Part shown: positions 6,067 to 13,223 of the stretch, piece after piece
Numbering within the stretch: the stretch's first letter is position 1
Layout: every line of letters starts with the position of its first letter
IMG/VR virus record: IMGVR_UViG_3300005537_000043
Span: 1 to 36,901 of that record
Reading direction: 5' to 3' (one strand)
Origin: a virus
DNA: 36,901 nt
The notes under the pieces: model-generated
The model's input: the letters and a program-made list of their open reading frames with translations, nothing else
Database searches by the model: none
Told to the model about the DNA's origin: nothing
Program-made: the position numbers and the translations under genes

Positions 6067-6750
6067 GTGACAAAACCGAGGCTCTTGGATCTGTTCTGTG
6101 GTGCTGGCGGCGCGGCGATGGGCTACCACCGCGCGGGGTTCGAGGTCGTGGGTGTGGACATCAAGCCTCAACCGCACTACCCGTTCGAGTTTCGATTGGG
6201 CGATGCACTGGAACCGAACCCGGCTCGGCGCTGCTACGCGTGGTCTAGCTTCGACGCCATCCATGCCTCACCGCCATGCCAGGCATACAGCATTGCCAAC
6301 AACATTCACCAGAGAACCGACCACCCGAGGTTGATTGAGCCTACACGTGAGCTCCTGAGAGCCTCTGGACTGCCCTACGTGATTGAGAACGTGCCCAGGG
6401 CTCCGCTTGTCGATTGGGTGAACGTGTGTGGCCTTGCGCTCGGCCTGAACGTCAAGCGTCACCGCTGGTTCGAGTCGAATCAGGTGCTCTTCGGGACAGA
6501 GTGCCCCAAGGGACATCCGGGTGACTGGCTGCTTGTGTTCGGTCACACCGTCCTAGAGCGCGGCCATCAGATCGGGCGCACAGCCAAGAACGGGCCGATC
6601 ATCCGCCGCAAGCACGTAGGCACCGACCGTGGCCGCGCCGCTATGGGTATCGACTGGATGAACCGGGACGAACTCTCGGAGTCGATCCCGCCGGCGTATA
6701 CCGAGTTCATCGGCAAGCAGCTCATGGAGGTGATCTCAGTTGCAGCCTAA
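6067..6750 (+). CDS. DNA C5-cytosine methyltransferase
   Basis: 227 residues from GTG 6067, directly after the previous stop. Motif I DLFCGAGGAAMGY (8-20) binds SAM, motif IV ASPPCQ (67-72) carries catalytic Cys71, and motif VI ENV (107-109) follows. It is shorter than bacterial C5 enzymes (usually over 300 aa) and has little target-recognition region, as is common for phage orphan enzymes. The GTG-rich codon use matches the upstream methyltransferase. Probable role: modifying phage DNA against host restriction. The stop overlaps the next TTG. Confidence 0.9.
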   Translation: MTKPRLLDLFCGAGGAAMGYHRAGFEVVGVDIKPQPHYPFEFRLGDALEPNPARRCYAWSSFDAIHASPPCQAYSIANNIHQRTDHPRLIEPTRELLRASGLPYVIENVPRAPLVDWVNVCGLALGLNVKRHRWFESNQVLFGTECPKGHPGDWLLVFGHTVLERGHQIGRTAKNGPIIRRKHVGTDRGRAAMGIDWMNRDELSESIPPAYTEFIGKQLMEVISVAA

Positions 6751-6934
6751 TCAGACTAAGGCTACGAAGCTAGAGCGCCTCATCGAGATCGAGCGCAACG
6801 TCAAGTCAGCGTACTGGACGGGCGAGGGTCATTACACGCGACCCGAGCAGCGCATCCTCGATGACATCGAATTCCTGACGACCTGGCTTCGGGAGTTGCG
6901 ATTCGAGATATGGACGGCACTGAACCATGAGTGA
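6740..6934 (+). CDS. Hypothetical small helical protein
   Basis: 64 residues from TTG 6740, overlapping the methyltransferase end. Charged helical sequence (KLERLIEIERNVKSAYW, then LDDIEFLTTWLRELRFEIW). The frame directly beyond its TGA (6932-6934) remains protein-like, see the next entry. Confidence 0.58.
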   Translation: MQPNQTKATKLERLIEIERNVKSAYWTGEGHYTRPEQRILDDIEFLTTWLRELRFEIWTALNHE

Positions 6935-7199
6935 CCATATCCACGCTTACCCGGCCTTGAACTCTGGATCACCGACACGGGCGGCGTTGCCCACTCCACT
7001 CAGATCATCCCGTGGGAGACGGTGGACACCTGGATGGATGCTGCCTCTGCTGGAGATCACTGGCGGGGGCCACGACTGGACCGAAGCCGCTCAGCGCATC
7101 CACGGCCTACAGCACATGGTCATGGCCCAAGCAGCAGCCCGTGCATTTCCCCACCTCTACCGAGAGTTGGGCGAGATCACTGACGATATGAGCGAATAG
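6927..7199 (+). CDS. IHGLQ-motif small protein with a probably frameshifted 5' half
   Basis: The 3' half (from about ATG 7038) reads convincingly: HDWTEAAQRIHGLQHMVMAQ, then AAARAFPHLYREL. It is paralogous to the gene at 10831-11028 (FIHGLQTLVMVRAAVRAHPDLF). The 5' half in this frame is Arg-rich and unnatural, whereas the frame shared with the gene ending at 6934 gives a natural protein (LELWITDTGGVAHSTQIIPW, then ETVDTWMDAASAGDHW) that lacks a start codon. A GTG at 6931 would start it if one base were shifted near 6949-6952. I read this as two fused or degraded small genes, or a sequence error. If only the sound part is expressed, the product is 7038-7199 (53 aa). Confidence 0.45.
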   Translation: MSDHIHAYPALNSGSPTRAALPTPLRSSRGRRWTPGWMLPLLEITGGGHDWTEAAQRIHGLQHMVMAQAAARAFPHLYRELGEITDDMSE

Positions 7200-7204
7200 A
7201 AATC

Positions 7205-7414
7205 GTGGAGAACTACGAGGGCTGGCGGATGATGTGGGCGGGCTACTGGTGGGTCGTTCGATCTGACTTCGGAGAGGCCGGAGCGCGGATGGAGCGCCTT
7301 CGGGGCGGCAAGCGCCCGACCGGACAGTTCCAGAACATCTCTCGGGGCAGTCTCGATTTCGCCAAGGCCGATCACCGACTCGTCGCTCCGGAAACGTCGG
7401 ATAAGGCGGGCTAA
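7205..7414 (+). CDS. Hypothetical protein
   Basis: 69 residues from GTG 7205 to TAA 7414; Trp/Tyr-rich N-terminus (ENYEGWRMMWAGYWWVV) then a basic stretch. No clear ribosome-binding site, so support is mainly its fit between neighbours (next GTG directly after its stop). No family recognised. Confidence 0.5.
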   Translation: MENYEGWRMMWAGYWWVVRSDFGEAGARMERLRGGKRPTGQFQNISRGSLDFAKADHRLVAPETSDKAG

Positions 7415-7666
7415 GTGACAAAGACCTATTTGGAACGGATTCAAGATGCACTGAAGGAGCAGAGAGAAGCCATGGAAAACCATCCTCCCGGACTCGCTAC
7501 CCCCGACACGTCCCTACCGCCGCTCGTACCTGACGGGCCTCGCCGCAAGATGCTCATCACGATCGAGGTTTCGGCCAACTTCGAGAAGCGCCTGGATAAC
7601 CAGTGGGAGGTCGAGCGCGAGATCAACGCTGACCGATGGTCGTGGCGCTGGGCCGACGAGCCTTAA
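7415..7666 (+). CDS. Hypothetical protein
   Basis: 83 residues from GTG 7415, immediately after the previous TAA. Helical N-terminus (YLERIQDALKEQREAMENH), Pro-rich linker, then a strand-like KMLITIEVSANFEKRL and a Trp-rich end. Function unknown. Confidence 0.58.
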   Translation: MTKTYLERIQDALKEQREAMENHPPGLATPDTSLPPLVPDGPRRKMLITIEVSANFEKRLDNQWEVEREINADRWSWRWADEP

Positions 7667-7681
7667 CGGAGGCTAGAAAAT

Positions 7682-7978
7682 TTGGGAACGATCACCCTCG
7701 ACGTTGCGCCGTACGGCCACGAGTGCGACACATGCCAACAGGCCAACTACCGGCGGCCAGGAATGGAAGACCCGCGTTTCCCATGCCTCATCTATGCGCT
7801 GACGATCGGCGCGGGATACCGGCAGCCGTCGTATTTGTGCCCTAACTGTTTAAACATCCTGCGCCTGACGCTCGGCGTCAAAGGTCAAAGGCGAGCGCTC
7901 GATGGCTTTGGCGTACTTCACGAAATTGCAGAGCGCAATGGACCCGCTTTGGAACTCATAAGGGAGGAAGGCGATTGA
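7682..7978 (+). CDS. Treble-clef/zinc-ribbon-like protein
   Basis: 98 residues from TTG 7682, preceded by GGAGG. CDTC (about residues 15-18) and CPNC (about 56-59) form a likely four-Cys zinc site, with another Cys between. The C-terminal half is helical. Possibly a small DNA- or protein-binding factor. The TGA overlaps the next TTG. Confidence 0.6.
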   Translation: MGTITLDVAPYGHECDTCQQANYRRPGMEDPRFPCLIYALTIGAGYRQPSYLCPNCLNILRLTLGVKGQRRALDGFGVLHEIAERNGPALELIREEGD

Positions 7979-8274
7979 ACTTCAAAACTGCCGTTTGGCT
8001 TGACGAGGAAACCGAATCCTGGCATGCACGCATCTATCCCGAGGCGGTAGGAATCGACCTCGCGGCATGGGGCTTCACGTCAACCGAGCTTGAGCCAATC
8101 GACATAGAGGCGGCGAGTATTCACGACCTCGGGCAATTGTGCGAGGCGAAGCTTCAGCGCATTTCCCCAGACTTCCCTATGTCGAAGTTCAATCCGCAAT
8201 TCATCGGAAAGCTGAACCGCAGCGCCGACATTCGCGCGCTTCTCGATATCAAGCTCGCCGCAGTCGCGGCCTAA
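7975..8274 (+). CDS. Hypothetical protein
   Basis: 99 residues from TTG 7975 (TTGA overlap). Begins FKTAVWLDEETESWHARIYPEA, compatible with a small beta sheet, then a helical C-terminus. No motif recognised. Confidence 0.58.
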   Translation: MNFKTAVWLDEETESWHARIYPEAVGIDLAAWGFTSTELEPIDIEAASIHDLGQLCEAKLQRISPDFPMSKFNPQFIGKLNRSADIRALLDIKLAAVAA

Positions 8275-8286
8275 AGGAGAACGCAT

Positions 8287-8865
8287 TTGGCAATCACCAA
8301 AACGAAGGACGGTAAGCCGCTCGACTTCATCCACACCTTTACAGGTAGGTCCGTACGCCCGCTCGCGATCACGGCGGAGGATATCGACATTCGCGATATC
8401 GCTCACTCGCTCGCGCAGCAAGCGCGCTGGCAAGGCATGAGCCAGAAGTTCTACAGCGTGGCGGAACATTCCGTCCGTGTGTCGATGATTTGTCCGGCAA
8501 AGGACGCGCTCTACGGCCTACTTCACGATGCGGCCGAGGCTTACCTGAAAGATCTTCCCGCGCCCGTCAAGTACGCCGAAGCGTTTGAGGCATACCGGCT
8601 ACACGAGGGCCAGGTTATGCAGGCGATCGCGGAGAAGTTCAATCTCGGTCGCTCAACCAAGCCGGCGAGTGTTCAGCGTGCCGATGAAGTTATGCAGCAC
8701 ACCGAGGGCCGCGACTTGTTCCCGGCCGGCGTTCACGACGAGTGGATAGACCTCGGCATGACACAGCCGGGCCGATTGCGGCCCTTGGGATGGGAAGCGG
8801 CAGAGGAATGGTTTATGCAGCGCTACCGAGCTCTTGAAAAGAAGCGCGCGAAGGCGGCGGCGTAA
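8287..8865 (+). CDS. HD-domain phosphohydrolase, YfbR-like nucleotidase
   Basis: 192 residues from TTG 8287 with AAAGGAG 8 nt upstream. Metal-binding HD motifs are clear: RWQGMSQKFYSVAEHSVRVS (H61), YGLLHDAAEAYLKDLPAPVK (H80, D81, E84) and a later ADEV (distal Asp). The layout matches the YfbR-type 5'-deoxynucleotidase branch used by phages to process dNMPs, either to tune precursor pools or to assist modified-base synthesis. It acts in the cytosol. The fold is secure; the substrate is inferred. Confidence 0.83.
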   Translation: MAITKTKDGKPLDFIHTFTGRSVRPLAITAEDIDIRDIAHSLAQQARWQGMSQKFYSVAEHSVRVSMICPAKDALYGLLHDAAEAYLKDLPAPVKYAEAFEAYRLHEGQVMQAIAEKFNLGRSTKPASVQRADEVMQHTEGRDLFPAGVHDEWIDLGMTQPGRLRPLGWEAAEEWFMQRYRALEKKRAKAAA

Positions 8866-9074
8866 TGGCGAATAAGACAGATGGCGATCCAAACAAAAAA
8901 GGCGGGGCCTACGCGCCGAAGGGCAGGAAACATCCGGCCGGGCCGAAGATTCCCGTTGATCGCAAGCGACCGCGCGGCGGTTGGGTGACGAGTCCTGTCG
9001 TGAGTGGGCGCCATGGCCGCGCCGGAAGTATCGCGCTCGCTCGCAGGATGAAGCAGATTAAGGCGGCGGCATGA
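8865..9074 (+). CDS. Small basic Gly/Pro-rich protein
   Basis: 69 residues, ATG 8865 overlapping the previous TAA. Lys/Arg/Gly/Pro-rich and probably disordered (KKGGAYAPKGRKHPAGPK) with a basic helical end (RMKQIKAAA). Likely nucleic-acid associated; unknown. Confidence 0.55.
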   Translation: MANKTDGDPNKKGGAYAPKGRKHPAGPKIPVDRKRPRGGWVTSPVVSGRHGRAGSIALARRMKQIKAAA

Positions 9075-9271
9075 GGGAATACATCGACTTCACCGCATCG
9101 CTAAACATCGGCTATGCGAGCGACGTAACGCTTAAGACGCTTCGCCGCGAGCTAACCCGATTCTCAAAGGTCGTCCCGCCGCACGCGCGGATTACGCTTG
9201 AAAAGGTCGAATCACAATCAGGCGGCAGCTTTTACCGGCAGCTTGTCGCGCGGTGGAATCAATACGTATGA
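9071..9271 (+). CDS. Hypothetical protein
   Basis: 66 residues from ATG 9071 (ATGA overlap with the previous stop). Predicted alpha/beta pattern: LKTLRRELTRFSKVVPPHAR, then ITLEKVESQSGG. Function unknown. Confidence 0.57.
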   Translation: MREYIDFTASLNIGYASDVTLKTLRRELTRFSKVVPPHARITLEKVESQSGGSFYRQLVARWNQYV

Positions 9272-9528
9272 AAAACGAACAGGCGATTGAAGCCGCGCTA
9301 GTACGTCACAAAGAAGCAATACAGGAAATGGCCGACCTCATGGATGAACACATAGAAGTAGCGCTTGGGATGTTGGGGATTGTCGCTTACAAGCTGTATC
9401 ACCCGAAGTCATGCCCGAGCATCGCGCACACGGACGAGAAGAAGGAACCGCCGGAAACCGACATTCCCGATGCATTCAAGAGGATGTTTGACGGCGGCGA
9501 AACAGTCGAGGAACCGAAGGCCGACTAA
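9268..9528 (+). CDS. Hypothetical protein
   Basis: 86 residues from ATG 9268, overlapping the previous TGA. Helical N-terminus (EAALVRHKEAIQEMADLMDE), a short hydrophobic stretch (VALGMLGIVAYKLY) and an acidic tail. Might associate peripherally with membrane; unknown. Confidence 0.57.
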   Translation: MKNEQAIEAALVRHKEAIQEMADLMDEHIEVALGMLGIVAYKLYHPKSCPSIAHTDEKKEPPETDIPDAFKRMFDGGETVEEPKAD

Positions 9529-9788
9529 TGCCTGTCTACCCCGACATTACGCCATTCTTCCGTGTAGCCGGTTCGCTGTTCTTTGCGGGCGTGTCAATCG
9601 TGTTCTTCGGGCTTGCGGTCCTCATGATCTATGAAGTAACCGCAATCTGGACGCGGCAAGTTCCGACCATTTCACTAATCACCGCGTTTGAGTTTTTAAA
9701 GCATCCCGTTTGGTGGGTTGTCGCGGCGTGCATGTTGAGCTTTGCTTTCGGCGCGCTCGTTACCCACTTCACGCATTGGACGCCATAG
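9528..9788 (+). CDS. Two-helix membrane protein
   Basis: 86 residues. Hydrophobic helices at about 12-36 (VAGSLFFAGVSIVFFGLAVLM) and 62-80 (WWVVAACMLSFAFGALVTHF) with a polar loop. The ATG overlaps the previous stop. The size would allow a holin, but early-operon position makes that unlikely. Confidence 0.58.
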   Translation: MPVYPDITPFFRVAGSLFFAGVSIVFFGLAVLMIYEVTAIWTRQVPTISLITAFEFLKHPVWWVVAACMLSFAFGALVTHFTHWTP

Positions 9789-9800
9789 GAGGACGATAGA

Positions 9801-10355
9801 TTGGCAAATCTTACTGGGCCGTTGACGTTCAACATTTCGGTCGTTGACTCAGACGAACTCGACGCACTTCGCGAGGCCGTCGAAATATTAGAAGACCGGC
9901 TAGTTCGCGCCGTTGAGGACTTCAAGTCCCAAACATGGGAACTGGAATACACCCGCGATAAATGGTTCACCCTTGCGAAAAGGTTTGATGAGTTTCGCGG
10001 ACCGGCATATGAAGCCGTCGAAGTCCTCGAAGACCAACTAACGCAGGCTGAGGAGCACGTCGAGCCGTGGAAGGAAGCGTCCAAGGCGTTCTATGGCGAA
10101 ACGCTAACGCTGAAGGCACAGGTTCGAGAGCTTACCTCGCAGATTATCGGGGAAGACTGGCGGCACGACTCGACATATGACGCGCTCGACCGCACGAAGG
10201 CCGCGCTCGCTGACGCGCAAGAAAAGATCAAAGAGCTTCACGAGACAATCGCGACAATTCTTCGTCATGCGACGATCCGGCAACTTGCAAGTAAGAGCGG
10301 CCTTGAGCACGAGGCGAGTGCCGAATTCTGGCACGAACACCGTAACGTCATCTAG
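9801..10355 (+). CDS. Coiled-coil protein
   Basis: 184 residues from TTG 9801 with AGGAGG upstream. After a beta-like N-terminus (TGPLTFNISVVDSDE) there are long heptad-rich helices (about 20-60 and 75-160: LREAVEILEDRLVRAVEDF, AALADAQEKIKELHETIAT). Probably oligomeric. Unknown role in the early block. Confidence 0.62.
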   Translation: MANLTGPLTFNISVVDSDELDALREAVEILEDRLVRAVEDFKSQTWELEYTRDKWFTLAKRFDEFRGPAYEAVEVLEDQLTQAEEHVEPWKEASKAFYGETLTLKAQVRELTSQIIGEDWRHDSTYDALDRTKAALADAQEKIKELHETIATILRHATIRQLASKSGLEHEASAEFWHEHRNVI

Positions 10356-10844
10356 TTGCCTGAAGTCTCGATATATGCGGAGTACAGCGCCCGAGTAGTA
10401 ATCAAGACCCATGTTGAGGTTCCCGACGTTGTACCCGCGAACAAGATCAAGGCGCTAGCCGGGCACGACAAGACGGCAAGCGTTTTTGCGTGGCTCGGCA
10501 AGCACCCGCTAGACAAAAGATGTTCGTGCTACGTGTGCGAGAACACGCCGACTAAGGCGGAAGCCTTCAACCCGTTTAAACGCGCTAGCTGGCAGTCGAG
10601 CGAACCTGTCAAGCCATATGTCCGCTTCGATGTTGGCGCGCGAAACGTGCGCTTCAAGATTCACGGCGGGGAGCATTTCGTTGTTGTTGCGGAGTGCGAC
10701 GTTGATCTTTGGCTAGCACTGTTGCCACTCAACGCGGGCGAGCGGCTAGGCAATGAACGGCTCGGCTTGATGCTCGCGCTCCCGCTGACGATAGAGCGGG
10801 CAGCGAAAAAATCTAGGAAGGAGGTAGTGCGTGCTAACGACTGA
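10356..10844 (+). CDS. Hypothetical protein
   Basis: 162 residues from TTG 10356 immediately after the previous TAG. Contains CSCYVC (about residues 52-57), a possible metal site, and a beta-rich C-terminal half (YVRFDVGARNVRFKIHGGEH). No family recognised. It overlaps the next GTG by 14 nt. Confidence 0.57.
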   Translation: MPEVSIYAEYSARVVIKTHVEVPDVVPANKIKALAGHDKTASVFAWLGKHPLDKRCSCYVCENTPTKAEAFNPFKRASWQSSEPVKPYVRFDVGARNVRFKIHGGEHFVVVAECDVDLWLALLPLNAGERLGNERLGLMLALPLTIERAAKKSRKEVVRAND

Positions 10845-11028
10845 CGAACTAGAAGTGCTCGAAGCGATAAAACAGGCGTGGAATAAGTTTTTAGCGTTAC
10901 CGCGCTGCCACCCTACAGAGGTTCAGGAGGGCTGTACGTTCATTCACGGATTACAGACCCTTGTAATGGTTCGCGCAGCCGTCCGCGCACATCCCGACCT
11001 ATTTACTAAGACTGGCGAGTTTAAGTGA
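10831..11028 (+). CDS. IHGLQ-motif small protein
   Basis: 65 residues from GTG 10831 with AAGGAGG upstream. The TFIHGLQTLVMVRAAVRAHP motif is repeated in the gene ending at 7199, so these are paralogs. I recall similar short proteins in actinophages (memory only). It overlaps the primase gene by 4 nt, suggesting co-translation with replication functions. Confidence 0.6.
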   Translation: MLTTDELEVLEAIKQAWNKFLALPRCHPTEVQEGCTFIHGLQTLVMVRAAVRAHPDLFTKTGEFK

Positions 11029-12905
11029 GTCGCGAAGATTTCACCAAGGAGTCGATCTTCTTGAGGGCCGCACTCACCTACGCCGCGCGAGGTTGGGCGA
11101 TCTTTCCCCTCGGCATGCGGAGCAAGAAGCCGATAACCGACAAGGGCGTTCTCGACGCCACGACGGACGAGGCGCAGATTCGCGCATGGTGGAAGCAATA
11201 CCCGAGCGCCAATATAGGCATCGCGACGGGCGCTAGTGGACTTGCGGTGTTAGACGTTGACAAGAAGAAGGCCGATCACGAGCGCGACGGCATGGAGAGT
11301 CTGCTTGAGTGGGTAGCGACCCATGGCGCGGATATCCCCGCGACAGTCACGGCGTATACGCCTACCGGCGGCGTGCATCTTCTATTCAGATATGACGGCA
11401 ACGAACTAGGCCCGGCGCAGGATGTTTTCGGTAAGGGCTCAAACGTCGATCTTCGAGCGGCGAACAGCTACATCGTTGCCCCGCCGTCGATTCACCCTGA
11501 TACCGGCACAGCGTACAAGTGGGACAAGAACGCACACCCGGCGCGGGTTGAGTTGGCGAATTTGCCGGATGCCCTACTGCGCAACCTAACTACTGCAAAA
11601 CCTACCGGAAACGGTATAGATCGCAGTAGTGAAGCGCCGGAAATCATCGAGGACGGACAAGACGCATACGGCGCGCGACAGGCAGCGGTCCTAGCTCGGA
11701 AGGGATTCGGTAAGGAGGAAGCCCGCGCAGCACTAGAGGCGATGATCGAAACCCGCTTCGCCGGAGGCTGGACGGGGCTCGATGCGCGCCGACCGTGGAA
11801 GGCGGGGGACGTTGAGCGCTGGCTAAAGGGAGCATATGAAAAGTTCTATGACCCCGACGCAGGCGACAGTCAAACCGAGGAACAAGAAGCAATCGCGGGG
11901 CTCGGATTTACTGAACCGGGCACATTTACCGGATCAGTAAATAAGGCCGAAACAGGCAACAAGCCGAAGCAAAAGCTCGACGGGATTACCGCTGACGAGC
12001 TACAAACACAGGAGTACAAACCGCTCAGGTGGGTAATCAGCGACCTCCTACCTGAAGGCGCGTCGATTCTCGGCGGTAAGCCAAAGGTCGGTAAATCATG
12101 GCTCACACTCGGTCTAGCGTCGGCCGTGGCGGGCGGCGAATATGCCCTTGGCGAACTACCAGTAACTAAGGGTGAAGTCGTCTACCTGGCCCTTGAGGAC
12201 GGCAGGCGACGGCTACAGCGGCGGCTAAAGAAGATGCTTGGCGATAAGCCCTGGCCTAAAGGCTTGACGTTCTTCACGGAATGGCCCCGCGTCGATCAGG
12301 GCGGCATAGAAGAACTCGACAAATGGCTAGCCGAGCACCCGAAGGCGCAGTTAGTCGTAATCGACACCCTGAAGCACATTCGAGCGCCGGAGTCGGCAAG
12401 GATACAGGGCTATGGCGCGGACTACGAAGCAGTCACGCCACTACAGCAGTTAGCAACCAAGCACGGCGTAGCGGTCCTCATCGTGACTCACCTACGCAAG
12501 CTCGACGCCGACGACCCGCTAGACACCGTACAGGGCACGCTAGGCATTAGCGGCGGCCTTGACGGTACATACGTCTTTAAGCGGCCGAAGGGCAGCCTCA
12601 AGGGGACGCTCTACTACCGAGGCCGCGACATTGAGGAAGGCGAAAAAGAACTCATCTGGAAGGAAGGCGAGTCGATGCTTTGGCGGCTCAGTGACGGAAA
12701 CGACGAATTGCCTAAGCCGGGCGACGTGGTTCTAGACGCGATCAAGCCGGGAACGACAGTAACGCCGCAACAGCTAGCCGACACGCTCGGCTTACCGGCC
12801 GATACGGTCCGAAAGCGGCTTGAGCGGCTGACGGAATACAGGCAGGTAGTGAGGGTCCGAAAAGGACACTACGCCTTACCTGAAACGCCGCTCGACACCT
12901 TCTAG
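11025..12905 (+). CDS. Primase-polymerase / RepA-like helicase fusion
   Basis: A 626-residue fusion. Residues 10-190 are a bifunctional primase/polymerase domain: GWAIFPLG, TDEAQIRAWWKQYPSANIGI, the metal-binding DVD (77-79), TPTGGVHLLF with His118, and VDLRAANSYIVAPPS. Residues about 320-525 form an AAA_25/RepA-like ATPase: Walker A GGKPKVGKS (350-358), Walker B LVVIDT (443-448), VLIVTH and the GTLGISGGLDGTYVF region. The C-terminus (about 565-620) looks like a winged helix (TPQQLADTLGLPADTVRKRL) that could bind the origin. It primes and unwinds phage DNA. The iteron array begins one base after its stop, so it is the natural candidate for the origin-binding initiator. Confidence 0.9.
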   Translation: MSREDFTKESIFLRAALTYAARGWAIFPLGMRSKKPITDKGVLDATTDEAQIRAWWKQYPSANIGIATGASGLAVLDVDKKKADHERDGMESLLEWVATHGADIPATVTAYTPTGGVHLLFRYDGNELGPAQDVFGKGSNVDLRAANSYIVAPPSIHPDTGTAYKWDKNAHPARVELANLPDALLRNLTTAKPTGNGIDRSSEAPEIIEDGQDAYGARQAAVLARKGFGKEEARAALEAMIETRFAGGWTGLDARRPWKAGDVERWLKGAYEKFYDPDAGDSQTEEQEAIAGLGFTEPGTFTGSVNKAETGNKPKQKLDGITADELQTQEYKPLRWVISDLLPEGASILGGKPKVGKSWLTLGLASAVAGGEYALGELPVTKGEVVYLALEDGRRRLQRRLKKMLGDKPWPKGLTFFTEWPRVDQGGIEELDKWLAEHPKAQLVVIDTLKHIRAPESARIQGYGADYEAVTPLQQLATKHGVAVLIVTHLRKLDADDPLDTVQGTLGISGGLDGTYVFKRPKGSLKGTLYYRGRDIEEGEKELIWKEGESMLWRLSDGNDELPKPGDVVLDAIKPGTTVTPQQLADTLGLPADTVRKRLERLTEYRQVVRVRKGHYALPETPLDTF

Positions 12906-12977
12906 AACGGACAGTAACGGACAAAACAACGGACATACAAGTCTTAACAAGGGCAACGGACAGGAACGGAAAAAAGG

Positions 12978-13010
12978 CCGTTTTCCGGTGTAAATGTCCG
13001 TTAGTCCGTT
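12978..13010. repeat. Left arm of a 33-nt inverted repeat
   Basis: It is the reverse complement of 13186-13218 with one mismatch and contains one inverted iteron and one near-copy. Spacing between arms is 175 nt. Confidence 0.8.
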
Positions 13011-13110
13011 GTGAGTTCAACGAACGGACATGACCCTGTAAATCGTATTCAAACACAACGGACATAACAACGGACAAAGCGCTCAGGAACGGACAAAAGG
13101 GCTCTCGGGC

Positions 13111-13167
13111 CTGATATCACACGATGTTAAGAAAAAAGAAGTAGTGATAATAGCTTAGATAGCTTTG
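13111..13167. other. AT-rich segment, candidate DNA-unwinding element
   Basis: 57 nt with 18 G/C by hand count, against a high-50s background, containing an A6 run and a TAGCTT direct repeat (13151, 13160). It sits between the main iterons and the right inverted arm. Confidence 0.55.
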
Positions 13168-13185
13168 TCCGGTGGTTGATCTTGG

Positions 13186-13218
13186 AACGGACTAACGGAC
13201 ATTTACACCCGAAAACGG
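13186..13218. repeat. Right arm of a 33-nt inverted repeat
   Basis: It carries one perfect and one near-perfect AACGGACA and mirrors 12978-13010 with one mismatch. It lies just before the next gene and is read through if that gene starts at TTG 13176. Confidence 0.8.
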
Positions 13219-13223
13219 CACAA

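Larger units (their letters stand above)
12906..13218. repeat. Iteron array, candidate replication origin
   Basis: The 8-mer AACGGACA occurs perfectly nine times on the plus strand (starts 12906, 12916, 12928, 12955, 13023, 13057, 13069, 13088, 13194) and once inverted (12995-13002). Near-copies lie at 12965, 13003 (inverted) and 13186. Several neighbours are 10-12 bp apart, about one helical turn. A stretch at 13111-13167 is only about one-third G+C. Iterons, an AT-rich segment and an adjacent primase/helicase together indicate a theta-type origin. An operator array is the main alternative. Confidence 0.75.

Noticed and set aside
5581-6750. Complete restriction-modification system
   Set aside because: Both methyltransferases are present but no restriction endonuclease lies nearby; the PD-(D/E)XK protein at 4695 has RecB/Cas4-type exonuclease motifs instead.
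12742-13077. 111-codon minus-strand ORF over the iterons
   Set aside because: Its sequence (repeated MSVV..) is just translation of the iterons and the antisense of the primase end; no ribosome-binding site or family features.
13176-13223. TTG 13176 as start of the origin-proximal gene
   Set aside because: The added residues translate the inverted-repeat arm; ATG 13224 preferred, though neither has a good ribosome-binding site.
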